Shown in pieces: positions 1-7,085 of a stretch of DNA of 14,506 nt (its first letter is position 1; each line of letters starts with the position of its first letter). Location of the stretch: contig CATKXA010000016.1 in NCBI GenBank assembly GCA_949840475.1, forward strand, positions 1 through 14,506, given 5' to 3'. Position numbers and translations under genes: made by a program. Below the pieces are notes generated by a model. It ran no database searches. It was not told where the DNA came from and saw nothing but the letters and a program-made list of their open reading frames with translations. Source of the stretch: an uncultured Thermoanaerobacterales bacterium. Lineage in GTDB: Bacteria; Bacillota; Clostridia; Christensenellales; UBA1242.

Positions 1-673
1 TCAATGTTGAACATTCAAGGTGCCAGCCAGGATATCCCTCTCCCCAAGGCGAATTCCATTTCATAATATGACCATTTTCAGCCTTTTTCCAAAGAGCAAA
101 ATCTTCAGGGGCTTTTTTGTCATCAGCCACATCTATTCTTTCTCCAGACAAGTTACTATCAAGTCTTCTATTAGATAGTTGACCATATTTTGGATACTTT
201 TTAACTTCAAAGTAAACATTACCTTTGCTTGTCACATAGCCATAGCCTTTTTCTACTAATGATTTTACCATTTCAATCATTTCAGGAATAAAACCAGTAG
301 CTCTTGCACTTATGCTTGGCTTTAAAATATTCAATTTACCCATTGCATCAAAGTAAAGAGTTTCATACTTATATGCAATTTCATAAGGGTCAACCTTTTC
401 AGCTTTTGCTTGTTTTAAAATCTTGTCTTCACCCTCGTCGCCGTCGCCAACAAGGTGACCAACGTCTGTTATGTTTTGAACATACTTAACTTTGTATCCC
501 AAAAATTGAAGATATCTATAAATAGTATCAAAGTTAGTATAACTTCTAGCATGACCTAAATGAGGAGGTCCATACACAGTGGGACCACAGACATACATTC
601 CGACATGTCCTTCTCGAATTGGTTTAAACTCCTCTTTTTTCTTTGTTAATGTATTATATACTTTTAATGCCAT
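1..673 (-). CDS. cysS: Cysteinyl-tRNA synthetase, N-terminal part (cut by window edge)
   Basis: This class I aminoacyl-tRNA synthetase charges tRNA-Cys with cysteine in the cytoplasm. The first 224 residues are visible. The sequence shows the N-terminal strand ending in CGPTVYG (zinc-ligand Cys29), the HLGH form of the HIGH ATP-binding motif at residues 38-41, the conserved DVGHL and DEGED segments, and GWHLECS near the edge with the second zinc-ligand Cys at about residue 221. The other zinc ligands, the KMSKS loop and the anticodon-binding domain lie beyond the left edge. The ATG at 671-673 is preceded by a GAGGG Shine-Dalgarno 4 nt upstream. The oxidoreductase stop codon is 62 bp upstream with no terminator and no clear promoter between, so co-transcription is likely. 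There is no room for a T-box leader in that gap. Family assignment is certain; operon membership is inference. Confidence 0.98.
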   Translation of the reverse strand, partial: MALKVYNTLTKKKEEFKPIREGHVGMYVCGPTVYGPPHLGHARSYTNFDTIYRYLQFLGYKVKYVQNITDVGHLVGDGDEGEDKILKQAKAEKVDPYEIAYKYETLYFDAMGKLNILKPSISARATGFIPEMIEMVKSLVEKGYGYVTSKGNVYFEVKKYPKYGQLSNRRLDSNLSGERIDVADDKKAPEDFALWKKAENGHIMKWNSPWGEGYPGWHLECSTL

Positions 674-735
674 TATTCCCTCTTTTAGCCTTTTTTCTAT
701 AGTTTTTATATTGTTTTTTATTCTATTTTGCGTTT

Positions 736-3018
736 TTATAAATTCTTAGCAACGTTAAATGCTGATTTTACAGCAGTGAATACTTTACCTGGTTTATTGC
801 TATCTCCTATGTTATAAAGAATAGGTGCAGCATTGATTTCAATGAGCTTTGCAAACAGTTCATTGTTAGACTTTGTGCCAGCTGCCAATATAACAAGATC
901 TGCATCAATCTCAACAGCTTTAGGCAAGCTCTTGATTTTTTTAGCTAGCGGATTATGAATATTCTCAGGCAAAACAGGTTGCCAAGTGTTATATGCATAT
1001 GGCACTGTTTTACTTGCATTGGTCATGATTTCAACAGTGTCCTCATTTATACTAGTAACCTCAGAACAATTATAACACTTAACCTTTGCTTTTTCAAGAT
1101 AATGCAATAAATGTCCTCTATTTGCTGTACAAGTATTGGTCATAAGCGTTGGAGCAATCTCAACTATTGTTACATTTTTATCTAGCTCATACTTTAAGTA
1201 ATACGCTAGCTCACAGCCAGAATCACCGCCACCAATAATAACAATGTTTTTTGCGTTTTTGAGCCTATCAATATCTTTTAATGCCTCAACTGCTGAACAA
1301 ACATGCTTTTGCACAGCACCTTTTATAGGAAGCCCTGCCTGCAAAGAGCCAGTTGCTGTAATTATTGCATCAAATTTTCGCTCTTTTAAGTTCTCAGCTG
1401 TTGCAAATGAATTTAGTTCTAGTTTTAAACCCACCTTTTTTAAGTCCTCTACGACTTTGTTTAAATATGTCACATAGTTTTTAAGCTCATATTTAATCTT
1501 AGGAATTGAAGCCTCAATAAGCGTTCCGCCAATAGCATTAGACTTTTCAAACAAAGTTACATCATGCCCTCTTTCAATCAAGGTTTTAGCACAAACAACG
1601 CCAGCTGGACCAGCACCAATAACTGCAACATTCTTCTTTTCATTTGTCTTGTTTATTCCACTAAGTAAGCCGTTTTCAAAACCTGTTGTTGGACACACAG
1701 CACATTGTGGATGCCCACCCTCAATAAATTCTTTAATGCACGCTTCATGACAGCCAATACATGGTGTTATATCCATAGTTTTGCCTGCATACGCTTTGTT
1801 TGCCCAGTTTGCATCAGCAAGAAGTGGCCTTGCGAGCATTATCATGTCGCACTTATTATCCCTCAAAGCTTTTTCAGCAAGGTCTGGATATCCAAGCTTG
1901 CCAACAGCGACAACTGGCACCTCTAAACCTGCATTGCTTAAAATGTTGTTCTCTTTAAAATAGTCTTTAACAAGCTTTGCAATATCTATAAAACAGCTTG
2001 GAGGCATGCTTGACGGTGGATGTGGAAGCCACCAGTTATCATAACAACCAAGGTCAACGTCAAACATATCAACACCAGCAAGCACCAAATTTTTCATGTA
2101 ATCTAGTGTTTCAATAACAAGACGTTCGTCCCTAAACTTTTTAAGGCTCTTAACCTTCTTCATTTTGTCGCCATATGTCGCATTAAGCATAAGCGATAAG
2201 TCGATTCTATACATTATTGGATATTTTTTTCCACAACGCTTACGAATCTCTGACACCATGTCAAGCCCGAATTGCTGATAATTTGAATATCTACCAAGTA
2301 GCCTTCTATTGAAAGCGGGGTTTGTCATCTGCTCTAACAAATAACCCTCATGCCCATGCAAATAAACACCGTCAATCCCGGCAAACTTGGCATCTGCTGC
2401 AGCTTGAGCAGTCTTCTTTATGATTTTCTTACAAGCCCCAGACGAAAGGCTTCTGCATGGAATTTGTGGAATATAAAAGTTTGGATTCATTGACGCAGAA
2501 ACTGGCAACTTCATTTGGTTTATTAAACACTCGGGGTTACCTACTCTTCCAAGTCCGGCAGTTAGCTGAATGAAGAGTTTGCAGTCATAGCTATGTACAG
2601 CATATGCAAGGTTTCTCCAGCCAACTAGGTTGGTTCTGCTTCTATCTATACGAGGAAAATAAGAAAGCTTATCTTTTTCAATAATAGTAGGGTCGATACA
2701 AAAAGTAGTTGGAACAAGACCAGTTGTTATAAGCCCTACTCCGCCTTTAGCCCTTGCTTCAAAATATGAAATCATCTTTTCGTTAGGTCTACCAGTTTCA
2801 TCAGCCATGTTGACGTTGCCCATTGGACCCATAACAAGTCTATTTTTAAGCTCGATACTATTAACCTTTATTGGGCTAAACATTTGAGTATATGGATATA
2901 GCTCGTTTGTCATTTCTGGGATTTGGATTTTGCCATTAAACCAATCGCCAAAAGTATTTTCTAGACTATCTAAAATCTGCTCATATTCTTTAGCTTTTTG
3001 CATATCTAACTTATTCAT
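736..3018 (-). CDS. Old Yellow Enzyme-family FMN/4Fe-4S/FAD NAD(P)H-dependent reductase
   Basis: This is a 760-residue flavoprotein of the 2,4-dienoyl-CoA reductase / 2-enoate reductase / trimethylamine dehydrogenase architecture, in which NAD(P)H electrons pass through FAD and an iron-sulfur cluster to FMN for reduction of an unsaturated substrate. An FMN TIM barrel runs from about residue 46 to 405, with HGHEGYL at 221-227. The cluster motif CIGCHEAC at 420-427 plus Cys439 has the FadH spacing. A Rossmann GAGPAG (468-473), a second GGGDSG (596-601) and a terminal GD-type FAD motif (about 738-739) follow. It exceeds FadH (about 670 residues) through a charged 45-residue N-terminal extension and an insertion near 666-695. 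I chose the ATG at 3016-3018 because GGAGG lies 8 nt upstream; the ATG at 3063 overlaps the promoter. Substrate unknown: BaiCD/BaiH-like, enoate or dienoyl-CoA roles are all possible. Its own promoter follows a terminator; cysS is downstream. Confidence 0.93.
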   Translation of the reverse strand: MNKLDMQKAKEYEQILDSLENTFGDWFNGKIQIPEMTNELYPYTQMFSPIKVNSIELKNRLVMGPMGNVNMADETGRPNEKMISYFEARAKGGVGLITTGLVPTTFCIDPTIIEKDKLSYFPRIDRSRTNLVGWRNLAYAVHSYDCKLFIQLTAGLGRVGNPECLINQMKLPVSASMNPNFYIPQIPCRSLSSGACKKIIKKTAQAAADAKFAGIDGVYLHGHEGYLLEQMTNPAFNRRLLGRYSNYQQFGLDMVSEIRKRCGKKYPIMYRIDLSLMLNATYGDKMKKVKSLKKFRDERLVIETLDYMKNLVLAGVDMFDVDLGCYDNWWLPHPPSSMPPSCFIDIAKLVKDYFKENNILSNAGLEVPVVAVGKLGYPDLAEKALRDNKCDMIMLARPLLADANWANKAYAGKTMDITPCIGCHEACIKEFIEGGHPQCAVCPTTGFENGLLSGINKTNEKKNVAVIGAGPAGVVCAKTLIERGHDVTLFEKSNAIGGTLIEASIPKIKYELKNYVTYLNKVVEDLKKVGLKLELNSFATAENLKERKFDAIITATGSLQAGLPIKGAVQKHVCSAVEALKDIDRLKNAKNIVIIGGGDSGCELAYYLKYELDKNVTIVEIAPTLMTNTCTANRGHLLHYLEKAKVKCYNCSEVTSINEDTVEIMTNASKTVPYAYNTWQPVLPENIHNPLAKKIKSLPKAVEIDADLVILAAGTKSNNELFAKLIEINAAPILYNIGDSNKPGKVFTAVKSAFNVAKNL

Positions 3019-3026
3019 GAGAGTTT

Positions 3027-3031
3027 CCTCC
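3027..3031 (-). promoter_or_regulatory. Shine-Dalgarno deciding the oxidoreductase start
   Basis: The minus strand reads GGAGG here, 8 nt before the ATG at 3016-3018. No comparable site precedes the upstream in-frame ATG at 3061-3063, so translation very likely starts at 3018. Confidence 0.85.
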
Positions 3032-3053
3032 ACATCAATTATTTCTTTAATCA

Positions 3054-3083
3054 ATAATATCATACCTATGTAATTGCCAGCAA
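3054..3083 (-). promoter_or_regulatory. Candidate sigma-A promoter of the oxidoreductase gene
   Basis: On the minus strand, TTGCTG (3078-3083) stands 18 nt before TATTAT (3054-3059), and the -10 is preceded by TGA, giving an extended -10 (TGn). Transcription would begin near 3047, leaving a leader of roughly 30 nt with the GGAGG site. It sits directly after the terminator of the preceding dehydrogenase gene, which fits independent transcription. Prediction from sequence only. Confidence 0.6.
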
Positions 3084-3106
3084 CTAATTTTAAAATGATA
3101 ACAAAA

Positions 3107-3132
3107 TAAAACGCTCGATTTTGAGCGTTTTA
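3107..3132 (-). terminator. Rho-independent terminator after the short-chain dehydrogenase
   Basis: This is a perfect 10-bp inverted repeat (TAAAACGCTC / GAGCGTTTTA) around a 6-nt loop. On the minus strand it is followed by a T-rich tract (TTTTGTTATC). It begins one base after the dehydrogenase stop codon, so it closes the two-gene operon upstream and separates it from the oxidoreductase promoter. Confidence 0.85.
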
Positions 3133-3133
3133 T

Positions 3134-4039
3134 CTACTTTTTAAAAACATTATCAAACATAGGGTCATTACTCTTTTTTAAAACAGCAGTCATGGCTTTT
3201 AAAGTAGTTCTAGGCATCAGCTTATAAAAGCCAGACATTAAATGTGCGTCATACCCAACAACAACACGCCTTTTCTTTTTTGCAATCTTTTTTATAATCC
3301 TATCCCCAATCTTATTTACACTTGTGCTAAGCTTGCTTACTACGCTACTAACATGTTGACCGCGAAAAAGTTCTGTTTTTGTAAAGCCTGGACACATATA
3401 AGCAATATATAAATCTTTATGCTCTAACATAAGCACTTCAGTTAAGCTCTTAACACCTGCTTTAGAAGCACCATATACAGCACTTCCAACTACTGGGCAC
3501 AACGCAGATGAGCTAGATATATTAACTACTCCGCCATGTTCAGCTTGAATATCTTCAATAAAGGCCTTATACATAAAAATCTGACTATATAGATTTGTAC
3601 GCAAAAGCTTATCTATCATATCAATTTCTTGGTTTTGCAATCTATCAAAAGGTAAAATCATGCCAGCGTTATTGATTAAAAGCTGAACAGAAAAACCACT
3701 TTCTTTAATCTTAGCTTTTAAGTTTTGTACACTTTGGTTGTCGCCAATATCGCAAGCAAAAAAGTTGAAACTTCCTTTCTTTTCACTCTCGCCTTTTTTA
3801 TAGTATTTCTTTTTTACAAGTTCGCCGCTTGCCAAAATTTCATTGTCTATCTTTTCTTTAGCAACAATTAACTTTTCTTCACTTCTTGCTACGCCTATAA
3901 CATTGCAAGCATAAAGCGACGCAAGCTTATTTGCAATATAAAATCCAATGCCACTTGAAGCCCCTGTTATCAATATGTTTTTACCGAAAAACCAAGGTTT
4001 TTTACTCATTTTGCCTATTGTTCTCCATATATTTTGCAT
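3134..4039 (-). CDS. Short-chain dehydrogenase/reductase (SDR), classical type
   Basis: This is a 301-residue NAD(P)-dependent oxidoreductase of the classical SDR fold. Visible motifs are the cofactor loop TGASSGIG (25-32), ACDIGD (95-100), NNAG (123-126), the active-site Asn149, a serine run at 175-178 supplying the catalytic Ser, and YGASK with Tyr189 and Lys193, then PGFTKTEL at 217-224. Between the second beta strand and ACDIGD lies a lysine-rich stretch (about 60-90) longer than usual for classical SDRs. The C-terminal tail has the G-D-A-x-x-M and MPR pattern seen in several SDRs acting on hydrophobic substrates. The start is uncertain: ATG 4037-4039 has no clear Shine-Dalgarno but lies 3 bp after the upstream stop, so coupling could serve it; ATG 4007-4009 (residue 11) has GGAG 13 nt upstream. 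Substrate unknown. The second gene of an operon closed by a terminator. Confidence 0.93.
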   Translation of the reverse strand: MQNIWRTIGKMSKKPWFFGKNILITGASSGIGFYIANKLASLYACNVIGVARSEEKLIVAKEKIDNEILASGELVKKKYYKKGESEKKGSFNFFACDIGDNQSVQNLKAKIKESGFSVQLLINNAGMILPFDRLQNQEIDMIDKLLRTNLYSQIFMYKAFIEDIQAEHGGVVNISSSSALCPVVGSAVYGASKAGVKSLTEVLMLEHKDLYIAYMCPGFTKTELFRGQHVSSVVSKLSTSVNKIGDRIIKKIAKKKRRVVVGYDAHLMSGFYKLMPRTTLKAMTAVLKKSNDPMFDNVFKK

Positions 4040-4042
4040 TTT

Positions 4043-5182
4043 TTAAATAATCTTAGTTTCCAAATAACCAGTACATGAAGCCATTACACCAAAATACACA
4101 ACAGTGTACGCTTCATCAAACCTAAGCGATACAAAATTGAAATCCGAGTCAACAACTGCTGTAACAATAATAGCTTTAAACGTAGGATAATCTTTTAGAC
4201 CTGACATATGTTTTACTTGCTTTACATAGTTAAACACTGCAGAGTCTGTTGTTAGGTTAAACTTGATTTGGTACTTACCGCCACCAATACTTTTGACGCT
4301 GTCTGTCCCAGACATAATTGTTTTAGATGATATTATGTACGGAACAAGCGGGCTTTCTGGAGCCGAGCCATACTCTGCCCTAAACTCGTCGTAATTCATT
4401 ACCCACGTTGGAGTTGTTGGGTATGTTGCACTGATTGCTGAGTCCACCTTTGTGGCTTTATAAATTTGTGCTATTCTAGTTTGCATATCATATTGATAAA
4501 TTTCTGCTACTGGAAGCATACCAAGTGAAATGCTTTCAACCTCAATCAAACTACCCGTCTTCTTTTTGAAACCATTTACTGATTGTTCTTTACCAATACT
4601 TGGCTGAATAGCACCAACTACTGTAGCATCATAGTTTTCCATTTGTGATAGCAAATACTCCGCTGAAACAAATACTTCTGATGCCGAGCATCTATCTGGT
4701 GTTCTTCCCGAGCTAATAACGGCTTCGTACACAGCTCTTCCATTATCCCTCAGGCTTTCTTCAGAGAACTTTCCAAAGTCAACCTTGTCTTTATTCGCAA
4801 TGTATAAGTTACCAGAAAAATACCCAAAGAATATTGCAACAAATCCAACCAATGCGTAACTAAAAAGGTTTAAAATCTTTCTCTTTCGAGAAACAGGATT
4901 GCCCTCTTCTGCACGTCGAACAATTAGAACTCGCTCTTCGCTCCTTGCCGCTTGCTGATTGGTGTTTTGTGTGAGTTCGCTACTTTCACCGGCGTTTACT
5001 GGCTGGCTCTTTTCAAGCATTTTATTGAACTTTTGCTTTCTTTTAGATAAGAGTTTTTGTTTTTTACTTTTTTCTTTATTCAATGCACTGTGCTCTTTTT
5101 TGAGCTTTCGGACGCTTTTATTTTTTATCCTTTGCCCTGTCACTAAAGAGTACTTTTGTGGCTTTTGATTATTTTCTTCCAT
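4043..5182 (-). CDS. Single-pass membrane protein of unknown function with basic cytoplasmic tail
   Basis: I do not recognise this 379-residue protein. Residues 1-100 are strongly hydrophilic and rich in Lys/Arg (dense between about 18 and 58), probably disordered or coiled, with no signal peptide. A single hydrophobic segment at about 104-128 follows a basic cluster (SRKRK), so the positive-inside rule places the N-terminus in the cytoplasm and residues 130-379 outside. The outer part has alternating polar/hydrophobic stretches suggesting a mixed alpha/beta domain, and only two cysteines in it were noticed (165 and 370), which could form a disulfide. The ATG at 5180-5182 has AAGG 6 nt upstream and a good promoter. 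The gene precedes the SDR by 3 bp, so the two are almost surely co-expressed. The basic tail might bind nucleic acid or anionic lipid, but that is speculation. Confidence 0.75.
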   Translation of the reverse strand: MEENNQKPQKYSLVTGQRIKNKSVRKLKKEHSALNKEKSKKQKLLSKRKQKFNKMLEKSQPVNAGESSELTQNTNQQAARSEERVLIVRRAEEGNPVSRKRKILNLFSYALVGFVAIFFGYFSGNLYIANKDKVDFGKFSEESLRDNGRAVYEAVISSGRTPDRCSASEVFVSAEYLLSQMENYDATVVGAIQPSIGKEQSVNGFKKKTGSLIEVESISLGMLPVAEIYQYDMQTRIAQIYKATKVDSAISATYPTTPTWVMNYDEFRAEYGSAPESPLVPYIISSKTIMSGTDSVKSIGGGKYQIKFNLTTDSAVFNYVKQVKHMSGLKDYPTFKAIIVTAVVDSDFNFVSLRFDEAYTVVYFGVMASCTGYLETKII

Positions 5183-5199
5183 ATTGCACCTTAATTAAA

Positions 5200-5227
5200 A
5201 TTATATCACAAAAAATTTAAACAGCAA
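5200..5227 (-). promoter_or_regulatory. Candidate sigma-A promoter of the membrane protein-SDR operon
   Basis: On the minus strand, TTGCTG (5222-5227) lies 16 nt before a perfect TATAAT (5200-5205) preceded by TGA, an extended -10. The predicted start point is near 5193, about 10 nt before the ATG at 5182, so the leader is very short and begins close to its AAGG ribosome-binding site. The layout closely resembles the promoter at 3054-3083. Confidence 0.65.
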
Positions 5228-5266
5228 AAAGCATTCGCAACACTTTTTTTAATTACTTTAAAACTA

Positions 5267-5295
5267 TTGACAAAATATTCGGAAAATTTTATCAA
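5267..5295 (+). promoter_or_regulatory. Weak upstream promoter candidate for the metal-exporter gene
   Basis: A perfect -35 TTGACA (5267-5272) is followed after 17 nt by TATCAA (5290-5295), a 4/6 match to the -10 consensus. It would give a leader of about 70 nt. It may be an alternative to the 5313-5341 promoter. Confidence is low because of the poor -10. Confidence 0.35.
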
Positions 5296-5312
5296 AACCC
5301 CTTGTTATATAC

Positions 5313-5341
5313 TTTATTTATACCAAATATTAATATATAAT
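5313..5341 (+). promoter_or_regulatory. Proximal promoter candidate for the metal-exporter gene
   Basis: A perfect TATAAT (5336-5341) stands 31 nt before the ATG at 5372, with a weak -35 (TTTATT, 5313-5318) at 17-nt spacing. Transcription would start near 5348. A weak -35 often goes with an activator, but no operator-like palindrome stands out in this 189-bp divergent region. Confidence 0.5.
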
Positions 5342-5371
5342 AGTATCTACTTTAAGACAAGGACAAGCATA

Positions 5372-6346
5372 ATGAATTTTGAATTTTTGTTAGACGCCAT
5401 TATCGATTCATTAAAATTGCTCCCATTCTTGCTTATAGCCTACATCGCGATTGAGGTCATAGAATACGTTTCTACAAGGCATCTTGAGCACACAAGGCTA
5501 CTTACAAGCAAGTGGAGCACTCTTTTTGGTGCTGGCTTTGGATTGGTTCCTCAATGTGGCTTCTCTGTTGTTGCAACCGACCTATTTGCTAAACACAAAC
5601 TTTCAATAGGCACACTCCTTGCAGTGTACATTTCAACTAGCGATGAGGCCATTCCTCTTCTCATTATGAACCCTAGCAAAGCACTATCTCTCTTGCCTCT
5701 TCTATTAATTAAGTTTGTTCTTGCAATAGCTGTTGGTTATTTTGTAAACCTTATTTTTAAAAAGCAAAACCAAAAACATCTAAGCATTGCTTGCAAAACT
5801 AGCAAAGATAGCCAAACAACACAAGCAGAAGCAGAACACAATCATGAGCATGAACATGAGCATGAAAATATAGCTCCCCAAGACCTGATAGATGAAGAGC
5901 ACCATACAGGCTGCTGCGGGCATGACATTGAAGAATCTAGCAAGAATGCAAAAGTAAAAAGATTTTTACTTCACCCGCTAGTTCACTCGCTTAAAATCTT
6001 TGCCTTTATACTGATTGTCAATATTATATTTGGACTCATTATTGAGCTTGTTGGCACTGAAAAACTAATGGCGTTTCTAAGTAGTAGCAGAGCATTCTCT
6101 CCTATCTTAGCGTGTATTATAGGTCTAATTCCAAACTGTGCAAGCTCTGTCGTTATAACCGAGCTTTACGCAATGGGAGGCATTGGTTTTGGAACTATGG
6201 TTGCAGGGCTTATCGTTAATGCGGGAATTGCTTTTGTGGTACTATTTAAACAAAATAAAAATATCAAGCAAAACTTTGCAATACTCGGCTCAATGTTTGT
6301 AATAGGTTTGGTCACTGGTTATATAATTCAATTAATAGGCTTTTAA
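5372..6346 (+). CDS. Polytopic heavy-metal exporter-like permease (ArsP_2 type) with His/Cys-rich loop
   Basis: This 324-residue integral membrane protein resembles the 'putative 10TM heavy-metal exporter' family (ArsP_2), often annotated as arsenic efflux protein or putative manganese transporter. It consists of two related halves. Each carries a motif G-L-[VI]-P-[QN]-C-[GA]-x-S-V-V-x-T-[DE]-L, at 57-71 and 251-265, inside hydrophobic segments, which implies an inverted or tandem duplication. The linker is hydrophilic and metal-binding in look: His156, alternating His-Glu at 158-165, His177-His178, and Cys181, Cys182, His184. I start it at ATG 5372, with AAGGA 8 nt upstream; the in-frame extension back to a TTG at 5267 would begin inside a -35 box and adds an unrelated segment. 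It is transcribed alone, diverging from the membrane protein-SDR operon. It probably moves a divalent metal or metalloid outward; the substrate cannot be read from sequence. Confidence 0.8.
   Translation: MNFEFLLDAIIDSLKLLPFLLIAYIAIEVIEYVSTRHLEHTRLLTSKWSTLFGAGFGLVPQCGFSVVATDLFAKHKLSIGTLLAVYISTSDEAIPLLIMNPSKALSLLPLLLIKFVLAIAVGYFVNLIFKKQNQKHLSIACKTSKDSQTTQAEAEHNHEHEHEHENIAPQDLIDEEHHTGCCGHDIEESSKNAKVKRFLLHPLVHSLKIFAFILIVNIIFGLIIELVGTEKLMAFLSSSRAFSPILACIIGLIPNCASSVVITELYAMGGIGFGTMVAGLIVNAGIAFVVLFKQNKNIKQNFAILGSMFVIGLVTGYIIQLIGF
5843..5866 (+). repeat. Four tandem 6-bp units (CATGAR) encoding a His-Glu run
   Basis: Four perfect in-frame copies of CATGAG/CATGAA encode four His-Glu pairs (residues 158-165) in the central loop of the exporter-like protein. 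Such short repeats can change copy number by slippage without breaking the frame, altering the number of metal-binding histidines. Confidence 0.85.
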
Positions 6347-6364
6347 ATTTAAGTGTCACAACAC

Positions 6365-6394
6365 AAAAGCCACAACTTAAATGTTGTGGCTTTT
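6365..6394. terminator. Bidirectional Rho-independent terminator between convergent genes
   Basis: This is a perfect 12-bp inverted repeat (AAAAGCCACAAC / GTTGTGGCTTTT) with a 6-nt loop (TTAAAT). The A-rich and T-rich ends give U runs in both directions. It starts 18 bp after the exporter stop (plus strand) and ends 2 bp before the lipoprotein stop (minus strand), so one hairpin serves both convergent transcripts. Confidence 0.9.
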
Positions 6395-6396
6395 AT

Positions 6397-7059
6397 TTAT
6401 TTTGTTCTTGCAGCATTGGCGGCTAATTGGTCTAAGTCTGTGCGAGTAAGATTTGTATAAAACTCCATTGCCCCACCATAAACATGAACAATATTTTTTT
6501 CATAGTTAGGGTCAGTTGGCTCTACATTAAAGTCTTGACTATCGTTATATAAATAATAAGCTTTGCCCTTTTCCATTTTGAACCAAAATTTATTATTAAC
6601 TCCACCAAACATTTCTTCATTAAAGTCTATTGTATCTTCAGTTAGCACACTTAAAGTTTTATACACCTCGTAAACATTATCTTCAGTTTTGCACTTTAAA
6701 GTTATTGTGTTATAACCTGCAGCAAATATAACTTTTACTGTATGGTTTGCATTAACGTCTTTAAAACTAAAATAAGCTTTTTCTCTATTGTACTCTTCTG
6801 TGTACTCAGTTCCGTCGATAATAACCTTATCTATAATATATCCAGTTTTAGGGCTAACAAAATATTCAAAAGTTGAGCCTTTTTTAGCAGTATTTGTTCC
6901 AACTATCGATACTCCCTCAACCTTTGCTTTATACACAAAGCCGTTGCCCTCAACCTCAACATTTATTTTAAATGTTTTTGCACAGCCAGCCAAAAACACT
7001 GGGCTGACAGCCACAAAACATAAGCATATTGCAAATAAAGTTTTTACAAATTTTTTCAT
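6397..7059 (-). CDS. Small surface lipoprotein with a bacterial-repeat (GY-type) beta domain
   Basis: This is a 220-residue predicted lipoprotein. It has a basic start (MKKF), a hydrophobic stretch and a lipobox L-A-G-C ending at Cys26, so signal peptidase II should cleave before Cys26 and leave it lipid-anchored on the outer face of the membrane. Residues about 31-118 match the pattern of the Flg_new_2 'Bacterial repeat domain': a strand, a GST turn, a GYIIDKVIIDG core near 72-82, then a YFSFKDV strand and NHTVKVIF. The remaining C-terminal 100 residues are aromatic-rich and not recognised. ATG 7057-7059 is preceded by AGAGGT 5 nt upstream and by a strong promoter. It lies 64 bp downstream of the giant repeat protein, whose GY modules it resembles, so a partner or accessory role at the same surface is plausible. 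The 3' end abuts a shared terminator. Confidence 0.8.
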   Translation of the reverse strand: MKKFVKTLFAICLCFVAVSPVFLAGCAKTFKINVEVEGNGFVYKAKVEGVSIVGTNTAKKGSTFEYFVSPKTGYIIDKVIIDGTEYTEEYNREKAYFSFKDVNANHTVKVIFAAGYNTITLKCKTEDNVYEVYKTLSVLTEDTIDFNEEMFGGVNNKFWFKMEKGKAYYLYNDSQDFNVEPTDPNYEKNIVHVYGGAMEFYTNLTRTDLDQLAANAARTK

Positions 7060-7085
7060 TTTTTACCTCTAGTTTATACTACTTA

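Noticed and set aside
427..452. GC-rich patch (CGTCGCC repeats) standing out in AT-rich DNA
   Set aside because: It encodes the conserved G-D-G-D-E-G-E-D segment of cysteinyl-tRNA synthetase, so codon content explains it.
304..489. Plus-strand open frame opposite cysS, and similar ones at 1244-1477, 1705-1963, 4959-5168, 6788-7072, 8075-8281, 8452-8664, 10848-11087 and 12408-12596
   Set aside because: All lie antisense inside well-supported genes, lack recognisable motifs and are expected by chance opposite real coding sequence.
3019..3063. In-frame ATG at 3063 that would lengthen the reductase by 15 residues
   Set aside because: It overlaps the extended -10 of the predicted promoter and has no Shine-Dalgarno, whereas the ATG at 3018 has GGAGG at 8 nt.
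5267..5371. In-frame extension of the permease upstream to a TTG at 5267
   Set aside because: The TTG is part of a TTGACA box, the added residues look unlike the family, and the ATG at 5372 has a proper ribosome-binding site.
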